The notes beneath the pieces were generated by a model, which saw only the letters and a list, made by a program, of their open reading frames with translations, was not told the DNA's origin and did no database searches. From Christensenella sp964438705 (GTDB lineage Bacteria; Bacillota; Clostridia; Christensenellales; Christensenellaceae), in the NCBI GenBank assembly GCA_964438705.1, contig CAYTKQ010000005.1, positions 62,001 through 126,000 on the forward strand: 64,000 nt of DNA, read 5' to 3'. This document shows, in pieces, positions 54,442 through 63,054 of the stretch. The translations under genes were made by a program, and so were the position numbers. The stretch's first letter is position 1; every line of letters starts with the position of its first letter.

Positions 54442-55059
54442 ATGAAAGAGCAGCAATGGTATTTGGGAGTTATGAAAGAGGCGCTCGCTGATCTGGAAGC
54501 GAATTGCGACGAGCTTTGCGCGCTTGATGCAAAGGCGGGCGACGGTGATCATGGCATTACCATCACCAAGGGAATCCGTGCGGCAGTGCAAGAATTGGAA
54601 AAATTACCCGAAGAGGAGAGTTTGGCAAACTGCCTAAAAACGACGGGATATGCGATGCTGCGTTCAATGGGCGGTGCGTCCGGCCCTATATTCAGTACGT
54701 TCTTTATTCAAGGGGCGATTGTGTTGTCCAAGCGGGAAAGCTGGGATGCCGAAACCTATCGGGAGATCCTTTCGGGAACGCTGGATGCACTAAGGGAATT
54801 AACAGGTGTGTCGCCGGGGGATAAAACCATGGCGGATACGATTGCAGGCGCTCATTCTGCACTTTGTTCACAAGAATATATGAGCATCGAAGATGCGCTG
54901 TTTATGGCGGGAAAAGGCGCATGGGAAGGCGCTCAGTCAACAAAAAATATGATTGCACATAAGGGCAGGGCAAAATATTTGGGAGAACGTTCCGTGGGAT
55001 TTGTGGATGCAGGCGCACAATCGATGAGCTTGATTTTGTGCGCTTTGGCAAAAAAGTAA
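54442..55059 (+). CDS. DhaL-like kinase, ATP/ADP-binding subunit
   Basis: The 205-residue protein has the DhaL signature LDAKAGDGDHGITITKG, whose Asp residues hold Mg-nucleotide, and MGGASGPIFSTFF and SPGDKTMADTI. It pairs with the DhaK-like protein at 49240. No DhaM phosphotransferase gene is present, so the donor is either ATP or a DhaM encoded elsewhere. Confidence 0.9.
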   Translation: MKEQQWYLGVMKEALADLEANCDELCALDAKAGDGDHGITITKGIRAAVQELEKLPEEESLANCLKTTGYAMLRSMGGASGPIFSTFFIQGAIVLSKRESWDAETYREILSGTLDALRELTGVSPGDKTMADTIAGAHSALCSQEYMSIEDALFMAGKGAWEGAQSTKNMIAHKGRAKYLGERSVGFVDAGAQSMSLILCALAKK

Positions 55060-55092
55060 AAGAATCAAAGGAGAGCAAAGGAGGCAATCAAA

Positions 55093-56022
55093 ATGGAAAA
55101 AGTAATCTATGACTGCGATAATACGATGGGCGTGCCGCGCTCGGATATAGACGATGGACTGACGTTTTTGTATTTATATGGACATCCGGATATTGAGGTG
55201 TTGGGCTTGACGCTGACCTTTGCAAACAATACGCTTACAACCGTTTATGCAAATACGGAGCAAATGCTTGATGATCTAGGGATCAAAGACATTCCGGTAC
55301 TGCGCGGCGGACGGGATCGTGATGATTATGAACACGAAGCGGCACGTTTTTTAGTAAAAACAGTGGACGAGAACCCCGGCGAGATCACTGTAATCGCAAC
55401 GGGATCGATGCAAAACCTTTACTCGGCCTTTCAAATGGACCCGCAGTTTTTTGAAAAAATCAAGCGCGTAATGATTATGGGCGGCATATTGGAGCATTTG
55501 TATATCAATGGCGCGTACGTGCGAGAGCTGAATTTTTCGGTTGCGCCAAAAGCGGCTTACGAGGTGTTTAAACATTGCAGGAAAATCGATCTGTTTTCTT
55601 CGCAAACAACAGCACAGGCATATTTTGGAAAGGAGGAGATACAAAAGATTTATGATTCGGGTACGAAACTCGCAAAATACTTGCAACCCATAATCGAAGA
55701 TTGGTGTGAGTATCTGACCCCCAAGTATCATGAGCCTTGTTTTCACAATTGGGATCTGGTGCCTGCGATCTATCTCACAAATCCGGAATATTTTGATACA
55801 TCGGATTTGCGCGTCGTAGTTGACGAAGCTTATATGTGGGACGGGCTTATTCCAGAGGATCAAGGCTCTGAAAATTGTTCCTGCACTATTTTGAATCATC
55901 CTACAAAGATCAATCAGTTGGATGCATTCAATCAAAAATTTATTGAAGTTTTAAAACTTGCTGACGAGAAGTGCAGGATTCGGTATTACCCGCAATATCT
56001 TTATCCTCGCAAAGAAGACTAA
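55093..56022 (+). CDS. Inosine-uridine-type nucleoside hydrolase
   Basis: The 309-residue protein has an expanded form of the calcium-binding DxDxxxDD motif (DCDNTMG then SDIDDG), VLGLTLTFANNTL, VIATGSMQNLY and an internal RVMIMGG. The family hydrolyses N-glycosidic bonds of ribosides. In a sugar operon it hints that the imported compound is a riboside-like N-glycoside, or that the enzyme has drifted to another substrate. Confidence 0.87.
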   Translation: MEKVIYDCDNTMGVPRSDIDDGLTFLYLYGHPDIEVLGLTLTFANNTLTTVYANTEQMLDDLGIKDIPVLRGGRDRDDYEHEAARFLVKTVDENPGEITVIATGSMQNLYSAFQMDPQFFEKIKRVMIMGGILEHLYINGAYVRELNFSVAPKAAYEVFKHCRKIDLFSSQTTAQAYFGKEEIQKIYDSGTKLAKYLQPIIEDWCEYLTPKYHEPCFHNWDLVPAIYLTNPEYFDTSDLRVVVDEAYMWDGLIPEDQGSENCSCTILNHPTKINQLDAFNQKFIEVLKLADEKCRIRYYPQYLYPRKED

Positions 56023-56043
56023 TTAAAAAAAAGGAGATTTATT

Positions 56044-56334
56044 ATGGCCAACAAATGTAAAATCACTTGTATAAAAAAGACTCTGCAAACGGAATTGATC
56101 GCGCAATACCACAAAGGTGACCCGATTGTGCCGTGCACGCAATTCGAGGTTGGCGATGTTTATTACGCAACGACGACCGAACTACCCGATGGGTTTTGCG
56201 CATGGGCGTTCGGCGACATTTCGAGAGAAATAGCGCTGGTTGCGTACGATGAAACCCAAAAGACAAGCAAAGTGACATGCTGCACATCCGGTTATCATAA
56301 TGTATATTTCTACATTGAGCCGACGGATGATTAA
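56044..56334 (+). CDS. TIGR04076-family small protein
   Basis: The 96-residue protein has the family pattern CKITCIKKTL, PCTQFEVGDVYY and PDGFCAWAFGDI with several conserved Cys. The biochemical role is unknown; members often sit beside dehydrogenase or uptake genes. It ends operon B. Confidence 0.75.
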   Translation: MANKCKITCIKKTLQTELIAQYHKGDPIVPCTQFEVGDVYYATTTELPDGFCAWAFGDISREIALVAYDETQKTSKVTCCTSGYHNVYFYIEPTDD

Positions 56335-56420
56335 GCTTGCTGTGTGTTTTGAATGAATGCAGCTGCAATAAAATACTGATGTGAAAACGTTTTGCAAGCA
56401 GGATAACCCATGACACAGTA

Positions 56421-56449
56421 TAGGGCGGGAAAGTTGGATTCCCGCCCTA
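56421..56449. terminator. Perfect 10-bp stem-loop after operon B
   Basis: TAGGGCGGGA (56421-56430) pairs with TCCCGCCCTA (56440-56449). There is no T-run on either strand, so it may be a weak terminator or a 3' end stabiliser. The rest of the 380-bp gap to the SorC gene holds only one small doubtful frame. Confidence 0.5.
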
Positions 56450-56559
56450 TGCATTCAACAGCGTTTGTCGCAGTCTTCTGCGCCGGATGGGCTATAGAGC
56501 AAAACACGATGACATTCGGATGATTTGCACTTTGCCCGGAAAAAAATCGCTCACATAGA

Positions 56560-56700
56560 TCACATCCACGTGTACCTGAAGATACCAACTAGCATAGCAC
56601 AGATAATGGCATATCGAATGATTTTGTGTCCATTAAATCGGGAATAGGCGCATATATTGACAAGTCCTAGGATTTTATTTTCATCAGGTTTTCCAGCCAT
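56560..56700 (-). CDS. Possible 46-residue membrane peptide downstream of the SorC gene
   Basis: ATG at 56700, 17 bases after the regulator's stop on the same strand, opens a 46-codon frame with a hydrophobic part (YAIICAMLVGIF). There is no convincing ribosome site. It may be chance. Confidence 0.2.
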   Translation of the reverse strand: MAGKPDENKILGLVNICAYSRFNGHKIIRYAIICAMLVGIFRYTWM

Positions 56701-56716
56701 AGTTTGCTTCTGCTAA

Positions 56717-57685
56717 CTATATGGATTCTTCCATGATGATTTCTGATATCTTGCGCGCTGCTAATTCGTCGGTGATTAGGATGTTAATATACCCTCCGCG
56801 CATTGCACTTAAAATAGCATCTGTTTTAGCTAACCCACAGGCGGCACCAATACGCAGGGGAACTTTAAGAAGATTTTCAATATCGATGGCAATGACACGC
56901 TCTGTAAAATTTGTGTTGCTAAGCTTGCCATGGATATCAATCTGTGTACCGCAAATGTCACCCACTGCCCCTTTACGAAGCATGAAATCGACTTCGGACT
57001 TTTTGATGTGCCCAGATTTATAGATTGCGGAAAGATTGGCCTTGTTGCTGCCAAGTCCTAAAAGTGCGATATCAATCTGCTTCATTTTCTCAAAATGTTT
57101 TTTCAAGTCGGGTTCTTGGAGTAACAAGTGCTTTAATACAGGGCTTTTTACGATCATCGGCGCTTGCAATAAATATCCAGAACCGTTAAAATGGCGTTGC
57201 AACTGTTTGACAATTTCCTGCCCATCCATATTGATGCTTCGCGCGCCCATACCACCAATCATTTGGATGACATCGATGTCGTAAATACGTGAAGCCTCAA
57301 AATGAGAGGCGATTTGAAAAAGAGTGGACCCCCACGCGACACCCAGCGTCATGCCGTCGTGCAGCAAACTTTCCATATATTCAGCCCCTGCAATTCCAAC
57401 ACTTGTTTTGATGTCATCGGGGGTGCCGGTCGATGGAACAATAACCACTTCCTTCATGTTGAATTTTGTTTTCAATTGTTTTTGCAAATCAAGCGAAGAA
57501 GAGGATAGACTATTTATTTTAAACTCAACAATACCATGCTCGACACAGGCTTTAAGCATTTTGGAAACATTAGAGCGGGATACGTGGATTCGCTCTGAAA
57601 TTTCCTGTTGTGAAAGCTTGTCAATATAATACATGGTTGCAACCTTTACGTGCAAATCATATTTTTCGCGGTTTAATTTATTCAT
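56717..57685 (-). CDS. SorC-family regulator of operon C
   Basis: The 322-residue protein has an N-terminal helix-turn-helix (YYIDKLSQQEISERI, HVSRSNVSKML) and a SorC sugar-phosphate-binding domain with GVAWGSTLFQIA, DVIQMIGGMGA and IGAACGLAKTDAIL. The ATG at 57685 follows AAAGGGA; upstream frame is leader. It is divergent from operon C. GAAC-N4-GTTC palindromes at 57874 and 57960 flank the operon promoter and are likely operators. Confidence 0.92.
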   Translation of the reverse strand: MNKLNREKYDLHVKVATMYYIDKLSQQEISERIHVSRSNVSKMLKACVEHGIVEFKINSLSSSSLDLQKQLKTKFNMKEVVIVPSTGTPDDIKTSVGIAGAEYMESLLHDGMTLGVAWGSTLFQIASHFEASRIYDIDVIQMIGGMGARSINMDGQEIVKQLQRHFNGSGYLLQAPMIVKSPVLKHLLLQEPDLKKHFEKMKQIDIALLGLGSNKANLSAIYKSGHIKKSEVDFMLRKGAVGDICGTQIDIHGKLSNTNFTERVIAIDIENLLKVPLRIGAACGLAKTDAILSAMRGGYINILITDELAARKISEIIMEESI

Positions 57686-57731
57686 AATTCCCTTTGAAAA
57701 TCGGCACCATATCTGGATGCTATTTGTGAAA

Positions 57732-57760
57732 ATGATATCAAAACATAGTGGGTTTGTCAA
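57732..57760 (-). promoter_or_regulatory. Promoter of the SorC-type regulator
   Basis: On the minus strand, TTGACA (57760-57755) and TATCAT (57737-57732) are 17 bp apart. Confidence 0.75.
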
Positions 57761-57873
57761 CAAGCGGGGAACGGATCCTTGCCCAAAACACAACAAATGT
57801 GAAAATTTGAAATAAAAATGCAACATCTTGTTCTAATTATCGTCATAAATAAAAGTGTTCACGGCGATATTTG

Positions 57874-57885
57874 GAACATATGTTC
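57874..57885. promoter_or_regulatory. Palindromic operator upstream of operon C
   Basis: GAACATATGTTC is a perfect palindrome 17 bp before the operon C -35 element. SorC or LexA are both possible binders: it fits the LexA consensus too. Confidence 0.55.
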
Positions 57886-57901
57886 AAAATTAAAATTTAA
57901 T

Positions 57902-57929
57902 TTGACATATTACACACATATGCTATAAT
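57902..57929 (+). promoter_or_regulatory. Strong promoter of operon C
   Basis: TTGACA (57902-57907) and TATAAT (57924-57929) are 16 bp apart, the same perfect hexamers and spacing as the operon B promoter. Confidence 0.85.
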
Positions 57930-57958
57930 TCACTTATGACATCAAAAAAGTAAAAAAA

Positions 57959-57981
57959 GGAACATTCGTTCCAGACGAATG
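57959..57981. promoter_or_regulatory. Second palindrome in the operon C leader
   Basis: GGAACATTCGTTCC (57959-57972) overlaps an alternative hairpin CATTCGT/ACGAATG (57963-57981). Placed ~25 nt after the transcription start, it could be a repressor site. Confidence 0.5.
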
Positions 57982-58098
57982 CAAAATTTCCAAAAATATT
58001 CAGTAACACGTAGAGTAACAACGAAAATAAGATTTTATTTCCAAACAAACAAAAATATAAAAAAGTATAACAATAAGTGCATGTTGAGGAAACAGTGT

Positions 58099-58758
58099 AT
58101 GGATATTAAAGTATGCGCGTCGATATTATCGGCAGATTTTTTGAACTTGGGGAATGAACTGCGACGGGCGGAGGCATCGGGGTGTGATTATATTCATGTA
58201 GATGTGATGGACGGCGTGTTTGTTAAGAATATGGCGATCGGATTGTGCGTGGCGCAATGGCTGCCCAAAGGTACAAATTTGCGTCTGGACGCGCATTTGG
58301 CGGTGTGTAATCCCCAAGATTTTATTGAGATGTTTGCGGATGCCGGAATGGGAGCGATTTTGTTTCACCCGGAAGCCTATTCACATCACTACGCGCTTAT
58401 CGAAAAAATAAAAAGAAAGGGAATGCTGGCAGGAGTCGTATTGCAGCCGTCGAGCAGCATTGAGTGGATTCGTCCCATGCTTGCAGATATTGATATCATC
58501 GACCAACTAGCTGTGAATGCCGGGTTTCCCAATCAGGCGTACAACATGGTTGTAAACGATAAGCTTCGTGAGCTTAGGCAGCTACGCCAAGAACATGCGT
58601 TCCATTATGAAATTCAAGTGGATGGAGGGATTGACAAAGCGACGGCAGGAATTGCCATTGATGCGGGTGCGGATGTACTGATTTCCGGATCGACGCTGTT
58701 TGAAAGCGAGGATATGGCGGCGACGGTAAGAGCAATGAAGGGAATCTTGCAATCATGA
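58099..58758 (+). CDS. Pentulose/hexulose-phosphate 3-epimerase (Rpe/AlsE-like)
   Basis: The 219-residue TIM-barrel protein has the family start CASILSADFLNLGNEL, the metal-site YIHVDVMDGVFV, an LDAHLAV strand, EIQVDGGID and GADVLISGSTLF. It interconverts ketose phosphates such as ribulose 5-phosphate and xylulose 5-phosphate, or an allulose/fructose phosphate pair. The ATG at 58099 follows TGAGGAAA. It overlaps the next gene as ATGA. With the operon's SDR and FGGY kinase it fits polyol-to-pentose-phosphate catabolism. Confidence 0.9.
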   Translation: MDIKVCASILSADFLNLGNELRRAEASGCDYIHVDVMDGVFVKNMAIGLCVAQWLPKGTNLRLDAHLAVCNPQDFIEMFADAGMGAILFHPEAYSHHYALIEKIKRKGMLAGVVLQPSSSIEWIRPMLADIDIIDQLAVNAGFPNQAYNMVVNDKLRELRQLRQEHAFHYEIQVDGGIDKATAGIAIDAGADVLISGSTLFESEDMAATVRAMKGILQS

Positions 58759-59267
58759 AAAACAAAGTGCAGATAGGCTTGTGTGCGATGATTGTGCCAG
58801 TCGTTTTGCTTGTACTATCGGCTTGTACATCGGTAATGCGGGAGAGGGCGCCCGCACAAGAGGTCACATCGTCCCAAATGCAAGAGGTATCAGTGACATC
58901 TTCCATCGCGGGGGTAAGTGATGAGGTATATGCAAGAGGGCTTGCCTTCATCGAAAAGATGGATACAACGCAGATGATTGGTCAGGCGGAGGGAGAGGAA
59001 CAGCTCGATGCGGTCGCCGAAGAAGACGGGACGGATACAGAGCTCTTGTTTGAAGATGATTTATATATTCTTTGGGTTTATCATAACCTAAAAAGTATTG
59101 ACAGCGCTGCGGAGGAAATGAATGTACGGCGTAAAAAGGCTGGAATAGAGCAATCAATTCAGCAGGAGTACGCGTTCATTAGACAAAGGATACTGGACGC
59201 GAGAACACAGGATGATTTGTGGGCGATCTGGAATGATATAAAGGCTGTACCCAGCAAACAAGAATGA
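58755..59267 (+). CDS. Lipoprotein of unknown function, operon C
   Basis: The 170-residue protein has a long signal and lipobox LSAC (Cys24), then a Ser/Glu-rich and acidic region. The helical C-terminal half (LYILWVYHNLKSIDSAAEEM, then IRQRILDARTQDDLWAIW) matches nothing I know. It overlaps the epimerase gene by four bases and precedes the substrate-binding protein gene. An accessory role in uptake is possible but unproven. Confidence 0.7.
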   Translation: MKNKVQIGLCAMIVPVVLLVLSACTSVMRERAPAQEVTSSQMQEVSVTSSIAGVSDEVYARGLAFIEKMDTTQMIGQAEGEEQLDAVAEEDGTDTELLFEDDLYILWVYHNLKSIDSAAEEMNVRRKKAGIEQSIQQEYAFIRQRILDARTQDDLWAIWNDIKAVPSKQE

Positions 59268-59324
59268 AATTTCTACTGCATAAAAAAATGGTAGAAAAGA
59301 AGATAATCATTAGGAGGTAAGATT

Positions 59325-60440
59325 ATGTCAAAGAAAAAAATCACAATGATCATTGCATTGGTGATGGTCGCGCTGTTCATGGCGTCGTGCTCTGGTGGCG
59401 GAGGCACCGTATCGCAGGCTCCCGCGGAATCGCAGGCACCGGCTGAGAGCGGAACCGCATCCGCAGATGCATCTGCGGACACGCCTACAGAAGATGCGGG
59501 ACAGGCAGTTAAGCCGGTAGAGGGCGGAAAATTGTCCATTACGTGGGTGCATATGAGCCCGGCTGCGCAGTCTGAACAGAGAGCGTTCACGGGATTTAGT
59601 GAATACCTCAAGGCCCAGGGATGGGAATGGGATGTTCAGGAAGTGGAATCCGCCGGTTCCGGCGAAAAGATGGCCAATAACATTGAGGATGCCGTCGCAA
59701 GAGGTGTGGATGCGATCATCGTTTCGATGGCTGATCTGCGCGCTTCGGCTGCCGCGCTTACGGCCGCTAACAACGCAAATATTCCGGTGTTCTCGATTGA
59801 TTCGGAATACACACCCGGCGTGGTGTGCGATATTACATCCAACAACTATGTTATGTCCTCTAAGGTGTCGGCATATCTTGTAGACAGCATGGGCGGACAG
59901 GGAAACATTTGTGCTTTGAGAATGGCAGAGCATCATGGCGTGCGCAAAAGAGGAGAAATTTTGGTAGATGTTATCTTGAAGGAAAACCCGGGGATTACGT
60001 TGCTTGAGGATCATAACATTGATTATGGCAACTTCTATGCAGATTGCCAGAAGACAACGGAAGACTGGCTTGCGAAGCATGGCGATAAGATCAATGCGAT
60101 CTGGGCCGGCTGGGATGAACCGGCAATGGCGGCATCTGACGTAATTAAAGCGGCGGGGTATACGCGTGACAAGATTAAGGTTGTGGGCATCGACGGCCAT
60201 GACGGCGCAATCGACATGATTCGCAATGGAGACCCGCTAGTCGCGACGGTTGCACAGGCGTTTGAAGTGATGGGTGAAAAATGTGCGCAGGTGGTTCAGA
60301 AGATGATGGTAGAAGGGCAGTCGTGGGACGAAGCGGTCGGAACGACTACACTTTATACAGATTCTCCGTTAATAACACCTACTAACGTACCGGAAACAGG
60401 CGAGCCTGCTTATATGGTAACGGACTTCTATAATATGTAA
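59325..60440 (+). CDS. Ribose-type ABC importer substrate-binding lipoprotein, operon C
   Basis: The 371-residue lipoprotein has lipobox FMASC (Cys22), an Ala/Ser-rich linker to ~65, and a Peripla_BP_4 domain with EDAVARGVDAIIVSMAD, KVVGIDGHDGAIDMIRNGD and VAQAFEVMGEKCAQ. It follows AGGAGG. A perfect 14-bp stem-loop follows. Confidence 0.93.
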   Translation: MSKKKITMIIALVMVALFMASCSGGGGTVSQAPAESQAPAESGTASADASADTPTEDAGQAVKPVEGGKLSITWVHMSPAAQSEQRAFTGFSEYLKAQGWEWDVQEVESAGSGEKMANNIEDAVARGVDAIIVSMADLRASAAALTAANNANIPVFSIDSEYTPGVVCDITSNNYVMSSKVSAYLVDSMGGQGNICALRMAEHHGVRKRGEILVDVILKENPGITLLEDHNIDYGNFYADCQKTTEDWLAKHGDKINAIWAGWDEPAMAASDVIKAAGYTRDKIKVVGIDGHDGAIDMIRNGDPLVATVAQAFEVMGEKCAQVVQKMMVEGQSWDEAVGTTTLYTDSPLITPTNVPETGEPAYMVTDFYNM

Positions 60441-60478
60441 GTAATCGAAATACAGAAACAGTATTGCAAAATGAGATT

Positions 60479-60512
60479 ACGCGGGAGAAATGCGTAGACA
60501 TTTCTCCCGCGT
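60479..60512 (+). promoter_or_regulatory. Perfect stem-loop after the operon C binding-protein gene
   Basis: ACGCGGGAGAAATG (60479-60492) pairs perfectly with 60499-60512 around a CGTAGA loop. There is no T-run, so it probably protects or processes the upstream mRNA. Confidence 0.75.
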
Positions 60513-60533
60513 AGCATAAAGGAGGAAACGCTG

Positions 60534-62078
60534 TTGGACGTTTCAAAAGTCATTCTAGAAACAAGAGGAATTAACAAGCGGTTTCCGGGTGTGCACGCGC
60601 TAAAGGATGTGGCGTTCAACCTGCGCAGTGGAGAAATTCAGGGATTGGTTGGGCACAATGGTGCAGGGAAGTCCACATTGGTGAAGGTTCTCACAGGTGC
60701 GTATATTCCCGAGGCTGGCGACATTTTGCTGGATGGGGAAAAGGTGGTGTTTCATAGCCCGAAGGATGCCATTGCAAAAGGGATTGGTATTGTAACACAG
60801 GAGGGTACGCTCATTCCGTCGTTTACCGGAATTCAGAACATTTTTCTTGGTCAAGAAGACCGAAAGATGGGGGTGGTACTGGAGAAGGTGTTGGAACAAA
60901 AGGGAAGGGACCTGCTTTCAAGAACTGACCTTGACATGATCGATTTGAAGTTGACGGCGGAGGAGTTAAGTCCCGCGCAAAGAAAAATCGTTGAAATCCT
61001 GAAGATCATCAATATGAATCCACGAATCGTTATTTTTGACGAATCGACGGCGGCACTTTCGGACAGAGAACGAAAGCTGCTGTTTGATATTATGTATAGC
61101 TTCCGTGACAAGGGGATCGGGGTTGTATTTATTACGCACTATATTGAAGAGGTATTGATGGTGTGCGATCGAATCACGGTGATGCGCGACGGTCAGAATG
61201 TAGGTGAACTTGACGGCAAAACCGCGACAAAGCATGACATCGTCAAGCTGATGATCAATAAAGAGCAAAAGTCGGAATTCCCGGAATATGAGAGAAAGAT
61301 TGGCGAGGTGCTGCTGGAGGCTGAGCATGTGAGTGACGGACATATGGTGAAGGATGCCACCTTTCATGTGAAGCGTGGAGAAGTAGTTGGCTTGTTTGGG
61401 ACGGTAGGTGCAGGCAGAACTGAACTGGGGGAAGCAATTTTTGGCGCGCGGGCCATTACTTCAGGCGTGGTGAAGATGAAACAAAAAGAGATCCGCGTGA
61501 AAAACACGATGCAGGCGATTAAAGAAGGGATGGCGCTTATCCCTGATGACAGATTGAAAAAAGCGCTGATGCTGGAAGAAAACGTCATTGACAACATTAC
61601 ACTGCCGTTTTTGAAAGACTATACCAAAGGGAACATTGTCAACCGCGCGAAGGAAGTGGCGGACGTGGAGGAAACCATCCGTAAGCTGGATATTAAAACT
61701 CCTTCCGCTTATACGAAGGTCAATTCGCTCAGCGGCGGAAACAAGCAAAAGGTTTCCTTTGGGAAATGGATCACAGGCGTCAAACGCAGGACTGATTTCT
61801 TTATTTTTGACGAGCCGACGGAAGGTGTCGATGTGGGCGCATGTGCGGAAATGTACAAGATTATTGCTGATTTAGTGCAGGATGGCGCGGGCTGTTTGGT
61901 GATATCTTCTGATTTGGCAGAGGTGATCGGTCTTTCGGATCGGGTCTATATTATGCGCGAGGGCGTTATTGTTGCGGAATTTTGCCGCGGAGAGGCGGAC
62001 CTGCAGCATCATTTGATAGCCACATCATTGGGGGCAAACGAAGGGGAGGAAGTACAAAATGGAAAAAACATCTCTTGA
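60534..62078 (+). CDS. Ribose-type ABC importer ATPase, operon C
   Basis: The 514-residue double ATPase has Walker A GHNGAGKSTLVKVL, a signature region LSPAQRKIVEILKI, and Walker B IFDESTAALSD in the first half. The second half has FGTVGAGRTELGEAIFGA, LSGGNKQKVSFGKW and IFDEPTEGVDVG. It starts with TTG at 60534 behind GGAGGAAA, and overlaps the permease gene by 20 bases. Confidence 0.93.
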   Translation: MDVSKVILETRGINKRFPGVHALKDVAFNLRSGEIQGLVGHNGAGKSTLVKVLTGAYIPEAGDILLDGEKVVFHSPKDAIAKGIGIVTQEGTLIPSFTGIQNIFLGQEDRKMGVVLEKVLEQKGRDLLSRTDLDMIDLKLTAEELSPAQRKIVEILKIINMNPRIVIFDESTAALSDRERKLLFDIMYSFRDKGIGVVFITHYIEEVLMVCDRITVMRDGQNVGELDGKTATKHDIVKLMINKEQKSEFPEYERKIGEVLLEAEHVSDGHMVKDATFHVKRGEVVGLFGTVGAGRTELGEAIFGARAITSGVVKMKQKEIRVKNTMQAIKEGMALIPDDRLKKALMLEENVIDNITLPFLKDYTKGNIVNRAKEVADVEETIRKLDIKTPSAYTKVNSLSGGNKQKVSFGKWITGVKRRTDFFIFDEPTEGVDVGACAEMYKIIADLVQDGAGCLVISSDLAEVIGLSDRVYIMREGVIVAEFCRGEADLQHHLIATSLGANEGEEVQNGKNIS

Positions 62079-63036
62079 GAATAGGGCAAAGCGCTCGGCA
62101 TTTTTAGCAAAATATGCAACGCTCATTACATTGGTTGCAGTTTTTATTATCTTTATTTTTGCAACGGATAATTTTCGGTTCATTCAGCCGGATAACCTGC
62201 TGAATGTATTGCGGCAGGTTTCAATTCTGGCAATTGTTGCATTGGGTGTGACCTTTGCGATGGCCGCCGGCGAAATGGACCTTTCGACGGGTTCTGTCGT
62301 TGGCTTCGGCTGCGTGCTGGCGATGGGGCTGCTTTCTAAGCAAAACCTGGAGCCTCTTCCGGCGATGCTTATTGTGCTGGCGATGGGTGCTTTGTGCGGT
62401 GCGCTCAACGCGGGAATCACCATCATATCTCGAATCCCATCGATCATTGTAACGTTGGGAATGCAGACCATTGTGCGAGGCTTTATATATATGTATTCAG
62501 ATGGGAAATCGCTATACGGAAACAACCCGGAAATTTATCAGTTTATTGGACAACAGAATGTGGGAGGGATTCCGATTCTCGTCATCATTATGCTGGTATT
62601 CATTTTTGTTGTGTATTTCATTTTGAATAAGACACTCGCGGGACGCTATATTTATGCGACGGGCGGGAACCAGCAAACAGCCCGGCTTTCAGGCATAAAC
62701 ACCAGAAAATATAAGTTCGGTGCGATGATGGTGTGCTCCGTATTTTCGGCTTTTGCGGGCATCTTGCTGGCGGCGCGTATGGGCAGTGGACAGCCAACTG
62801 CAGGCGACACCTATACGATGGAAGCGCTGAGCGCCGTGTTTATTGGGATGACCACCATCCGCGTGGGACGCGCAAATGTTTTGGGAACGATTGTTGGCGT
62901 GTTTTTGCTGGGAGTATTATCGAATGGTCTTAATTTGTTGGGGTGGCAGTACTTCTGGCAAGATATTACCAAAGGTGCGGTTATGATTGCGGCAGTCGCG
63001 ATATCCGCTTCAAAATCGGAATTAAAACTCATGTAG
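62059..63036 (+). CDS. Ribose-type ABC importer permease, operon C
   Basis: The 325-residue RbsC-like membrane protein has about ten hydrophobic segments, with AMAAGEMDLSTGSVVGFG near residue 70 and the loop GGNQQTARLSGINTRKYKF near 200. GGGGAGGAAG precedes the ATG. Confidence 0.92.
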   Translation: MEKTSLENRAKRSAFLAKYATLITLVAVFIIFIFATDNFRFIQPDNLLNVLRQVSILAIVALGVTFAMAAGEMDLSTGSVVGFGCVLAMGLLSKQNLEPLPAMLIVLAMGALCGALNAGITIISRIPSIIVTLGMQTIVRGFIYMYSDGKSLYGNNPEIYQFIGQQNVGGIPILVIIMLVFIFVVYFILNKTLAGRYIYATGGNQQTARLSGINTRKYKFGAMMVCSVFSAFAGILLAARMGSGQPTAGDTYTMEALSAVFIGMTTIRVGRANVLGTIVGVFLLGVLSNGLNLLGWQYFWQDITKGAVMIAAVAISASKSELKLM

Positions 63037-63054
63037 GATTGGCGGAGGATGGAA

